8,509 bases of DNA from Candidatus Nanohalarchaeota archaeon (GTDB taxonomy: Archaea > EX4484-52). The notes under the pieces are model-generated. The model was given only the letters and a program-made list of their open reading frames with translations, had not been told where the DNA came from and did no database searches. Numbering within the stretch: the stretch's first letter is position 1; every line of letters starts with the position of its first letter. The stretch spans positions 1-8,509 of the forward strand of contig QMVB01000035.1 in the NCBI GenBank assembly GCA_003660905.1. Reading direction: 5' to 3'. The position numbers and the translations under genes were made by a program. Shown piece by piece: positions 6,706 to 8,509 of the stretch.

Positions 6706-6718
6706 AAATATTTTAAAG
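6706..6718. promoter_or_regulatory. Shared bidirectional TATA-like element
   Basis: The block AAATATTTTAAAG contains the palindromic core TTTAAA (6712-6717, centre 6714.5). The GH57 start codon begins at 6689 on the minus strand and the Nop10-like ATG at 6738 on the plus strand; their midpoint is 6713.5. The same core is therefore about 24-25 nt from both starts, the TATA-to-start distance of leaderless archaeal genes. Neither gene has a Shine-Dalgarno. Confidence 0.5.
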
Positions 6719-6737
6719 CTATTAATTAGAATAGATT

Positions 6738-6860
6738 ATGCCGAATATTTATTTTTGCAGAAACTGCCGAAAATACACCCTTGAACAAAGATGCCCGAAA
6801 TGCAGGAGAAAGACAACAGATACCGAACCTCATGGATTTTGCGAGACTTCTCTTTTATAA
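6738..6860 (+). CDS. Nop10-like H/ACA RNP zinc-ribbon protein, short form
   Basis: A 40-codon gene. It reads YFCRNCRKYTLEQRCPKC followed by RRKTT, which matches Nop10: CxxC (7, 10), the YTL turn (13-15), a second CPKC (19, 22) and the following KT. Nop10 binds the pseudouridine synthase Cbf5 and helps position H/ACA guide RNAs for rRNA modification. Archaeal Nop10 is usually about 50-60 residues, with a proline- and arginine-rich tail (PP.FSPED.YG.YRR) that contacts Cbf5 and RNA. Here that tail is replaced by DTEPHGFCETSLL and a stop. A +1 shift would instead read MDFARLLFYKYLKFK, basic but not a clear Nop10 tail. The next gene's TATA-like box starts 2 nt after the stop, so the short end may be real. 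Transcription is probably leaderless. Function depends on whether the linker and tail are dispensable here. Confidence 0.65.
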   Translation: MPNIYFCRNCRKYTLEQRCPKCRRKTTDTEPHGFCETSLL

Positions 6861-6861
6861 G

Positions 6862-6869
6862 TATTTAAA
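6862..6869 (+). promoter_or_regulatory. TATA-like box before the 94-aa ORF
   Basis: TATTTAAA is centred about 24 nt before ATG 6890, which has no Shine-Dalgarno, matching a leaderless start. A second AT-rich block, TTTAAAT (6873-6879), is too close to serve. Confidence 0.45.
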
Positions 6870-6889
6870 ATTTAAATGCATTTTTTATT

Positions 6890-7174
6890 ATGTATTTTGG
6901 AAGAAAATTACAGGCAAAATTGCAATTAAATGCAATTGCATCTGCGTTTGTTATTGCCTTCGTTTTTTTGCCTGTTTTTTCGGGGATATGTAGTTTAGGC
7001 AGGCAAAACAAGGACGCTTTTGCTTCAGGCATTACTCTGCTTCAGAATTGCGCAAGTATAGGAAGTGACAGTTCCTGCAATCATCTTTTTCCCTGTTTTT
7101 CTTCTCAAGCCAATATTATCCCCTGTAGTGGAGTAATCGGAAAGTTCACGAAAGGAGGGGCTAAACAGGAATAG
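6890..7174 (+). CDS. 94-aa signal-anchored ORF ending in TAG, in frame with the surface protein gene
   Basis: Unrecognised. It has a short basic N-terminus (MYFGRKLQAK), a hydrophobic segment (about 14-35, IASAFVIAFVFLPVFSGICS), then a small cysteine-rich exported part (NCASIGSDSSC, LFPCFSSQANIIPC) and a Gly/Lys tail. The cysteine segment loosely resembles the start of the next protein's outer region: SSCNHLFPC...ANIIPC against SNCTSLF...AHANLC. Both follow a hydrophobic segment and a DFAS-like motif (DAFASG here, QDFASPSG there). It stops at TAG 7172-7174, and the next gene begins in the same frame one codon later. It may be a small independent gene, a truncated paralogue of the next gene's N-terminus, or the true 5' part of that gene interrupted by a nonsense mutation. 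A promoter with good spacing supports transcription from here. Confidence 0.5.
   Translation: MYFGRKLQAKLQLNAIASAFVIAFVFLPVFSGICSLGRQNKDAFASGITLLQNCASIGSDSSCNHLFPCFSSQANIIPCSGVIGKFTKGGAKQE
7153..7170 (+). promoter_or_regulatory. Candidate ribosome-binding sites before ATG 7178
   Basis: A near-perfect AGGAGG (7153-7158) is 19 nt from ATG 7178, too far to work well, and no start codon lies at a normal distance from it. A shorter AGGA (7167-7170) is 7 nt from the ATG and is the better candidate. Confidence 0.35.
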
Positions 7175-7177
7175 TCT

Positions 7178-8509
7178 ATGGATAATAAAGAATTTGAGCA
7201 GACAAGAAAAAATCCTGCGGAGTTGAATTACAAGCAGGATTTCGCGAGAAAATCTAAAAGATTTTCTCTTGTCTCAACTGGCGTTGCAGATTTTGCCGAA
7301 AATAAAATTCCTGACACAAGACACACTTTATTTACGACAGAAAAGTTCAGGACAATGACGGTTTTGTTGGTTATAGCCCTGCTGCTATTGATACCTATGA
7401 ATTCATATTCGACAAGGCAGGACATATATAATCCAGCGGATTTATATATGCAGGATTTCGCGTCTCCGTCCGGCGTTGTAGATTTTGCCGTCCCAAAAGA
7501 GAGCAATTGCACATCCCTCTTCAATTATCCCGGTCATGCGTCTTATGCTCATGCAAATCTTTGCCGAAAAGAAGAAACCGGCGCAGGAAAAAAGAAAATA
7601 ACCATAAGAAGCCTTGCGCCAGTCCATATCTATAACAGTCCGACCTATGCAACTCTCCCGGAACTCCCCTTCAAACCGGAAATTTATCATATAATCAACA
7701 GCGCAAGAATGAAGATAACAAATAATCCTGCCTACAATGTAAGATACCTCGACACAAATTCAAATGGCTTATATGATAGAATTGAATGGACAATCCCTAT
7801 GCTTTCAGAGCAGATTTTTGAAATAGACTTGAATATCCTTAATGTTCAAAGCTACCCGGCAGTCGGAAGGAACTGGACAGTGATGTTTAATACTACAGGA
7901 ACTGCTGATTTAAGGATAAGCGCATCAAACCGCACCACATGGAGCAACACAAACGAAACAGAAGACCTGAAATTCTCAGAGGTAAGATGCGGAGAATATT
8001 CCCTGAATTATACATGGACAAATAATTCTGTTTTCATAGAAAACTACACCTGCAACGAAACAGGTTATGAAATCTCAAAGGTTTTGACTCCGGGTTGGGA
8101 CGGCATGAAGTTCGTGTTCGGAACAGACATAAAATATGTGCATAATGCAGTATCAGAAGATATAATATTCGTCCACCAGACACCGGAAAACAACTCTCGC
8201 ACAGCTAATAACTGGATTTACATAAACATTACCTCTAACGAAGACTTAAATCAATCAATCCTGCAATGGGGCAACTCCACAGGATATTGCAATATCTCAA
8301 TGCAGAATGCTTCCAAAATAAATTGGTACGCAAACATAACAGACCTGTCCAACTGCGTCTATAACTACACGGTTTGGATCCAGGATACAGCAGGTGCATG
8401 GGCGCAGACAAAAGAGAAATTTGTTACTGTTAATGCAACTGCACCGCCTCTTACCCTCACGTACCAACCAACATTAAATGCAACTGTTATGGCAGGAAAA
8501 AAGGATGCA
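7178..8509 (+). CDS. Large glycoprotein-like DPANN surface protein, N-terminal 444 residues (3' end outside window)
   Basis: The frame stays open to the end of the window. Residues 1-59 are polar, 60-76 are hydrophobic (MTVLLVIALLLLIPMNS) and act as signal sequence or anchor, and the rest is outside the cell. ATG 7355 (Met60) would give a classical signal peptide and is an alternative start, but ATG 7178 is kept because the duplicated sequence upstream stays in frame. Residues ~147-225 are a beta domain with DTNSNGLYDRIEW (192-204), an EF-hand/dockerin-like calcium loop. A domain at ~217-325 starts at ILNVQSYPAVGRNWTVMFN; both segments are ones I recall from DPANN surface proteins. An Ig-like domain (~346-418, TSNEDLNQSILQW...YTVWIQDTAGAW) follows, then probably another. 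I count about 19 N-x-S/T sequons, nearly all after residue 230, consistent with N-glycosylation. Likely role: envelope structure or contact with a host or partner cell; inferred. Confidence 0.8.
   Translation, partial: MDNKEFEQTRKNPAELNYKQDFARKSKRFSLVSTGVADFAENKIPDTRHTLFTTEKFRTMTVLLVIALLLLIPMNSYSTRQDIYNPADLYMQDFASPSGVVDFAVPKESNCTSLFNYPGHASYAHANLCRKEETGAGKKKITIRSLAPVHIYNSPTYATLPELPFKPEIYHIINSARMKITNNPAYNVRYLDTNSNGLYDRIEWTIPMLSEQIFEIDLNILNVQSYPAVGRNWTVMFNTTGTADLRISASNRTTWSNTNETEDLKFSEVRCGEYSLNYTWTNNSVFIENYTCNETGYEISKVLTPGWDGMKFVFGTDIKYVHNAVSEDIIFVHQTPENNSRTANNWIYINITSNEDLNQSILQWGNSTGYCNISMQNASKINWYANITDLSNCVYNYTVWIQDTAGAWAQTKEKFVTVNATAPPLTLTYQPTLNATVMAGKKDA
7211..7333 (+). repeat. N-terminal duplication, copy 1
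   Basis: Residues 12-52 of the surface protein. NPAELNYKQDFA, STGVADFAENK and HTLF here match NPADLYMQDFA, SPSGVVDFAVPK and TSLF in copy 2. At DNA level GCAGGATTTCGCG is identical in both copies, and GGCGTTGCAGATTTTGCCG differs by one base. This copy carries 8 extra codons between the two matches, forming most of a hairpin. It lies before the hydrophobic segment, so on the opposite side of the membrane unless translation starts at Met60. Confidence 0.6.
7246..7268. repeat. Perfect 10-bp palindrome inside the coding frame
   Basis: GAGAAAATCT-AAA-AGATTTTCTC is a perfect inverted repeat with a 3-nt loop. It nearly coincides with the 8 codons (RKSKRFSL) present in duplication copy 1 and absent from copy 2. 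A weaker inverted match (ACAAGAAAAAATC near 7203 against GATTTTCTCTTGT at 7260-7272) surrounds it. Confidence 0.7.
7430..7522 (+). repeat. N-terminal duplication, copy 2
   Basis: Residues 85-115 of the surface protein, just after the hydrophobic segment. It lacks the 8-codon insertion and leads directly into the cysteine-containing segment (SNCTSLF), so it is probably the original exported copy. Confidence 0.6.

Noticed and set aside
6781..6993. 70-aa plus-strand ORF in another frame over the Nop10-like gene and the next promoter
   Set aside because: It shadows the zinc-ribbon frame and the 94-aa ORF; no family features of its own.
7172..7174. Pyrrolysine decoding of the TAG
   Set aside because: Nothing in the window indicates pyl genes or a dedicated read-through element; kept only as one option to test.
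7228..7690. Two overlapping minus-strand ORFs opposite the surface protein
   Set aside because: They are antisense to a long open frame with clear domain features and have no start signals of their own.

Overview
The window looks like AT-rich archaeal chromosome, most likely from a DPANN-type archaeon (Woesearchaeota/Pacearchaeota-like). Four things support this: the C-terminal part of a tetraether lipid synthase (Tes)-type radical SAM protein; a Nop10-like H/ACA zinc-ribbon gene; TATA-like boxes about 22-25 nt upstream of start codons, implying leaderless mRNAs; and a large sequon-rich surface protein with domains I associate with DPANN genomes. The phylum is an inference from memory, not a computed placement.

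Left part, + strand (1-4668): the 3' end of the Tes-like gene, then a tight four-gene operon. The operon encodes a PadR-family regulator, two half-size RND/MMPL transporters that overlap by 4 nt, and a secreted, C-terminally membrane-anchored protein with three Ig-like (COG1361/CARDB-type) domains. Every junction is overlapping or nearly so. A TATA-like box and two dyads lie just upstream of padR, suggesting autoregulation. The natural reading is a regulated envelope export system in which the two RND halves make a heteromeric pump and the Ig-like protein is its extracytoplasmic partner.

Middle, - strand (4665-6689): a 263-nt convergent gap carries a 36-codon decayed fragment of a DUF3795-like cysteine-motif gene and two hairpins. 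Next come a small secreted protein of unknown function and a complete intracellular GH57 alpha-amylase-type glycosidase.

Right part, + strand (6738-8509): the GH57 gene is divergent from a 40-codon Nop10-like gene. A single TTTAAA core sits almost exactly midway between the two start codons and could serve both leaderless genes. Then follow a 94-aa signal-anchored ORF, an in-frame TAG, and the first 444 codons of a large glycoprotein-like surface protein running off the window. That protein's N-terminus contains an imperfect internal duplication; one copy carries an extra 8 codons that form nearly all of a perfect 10-bp hairpin.
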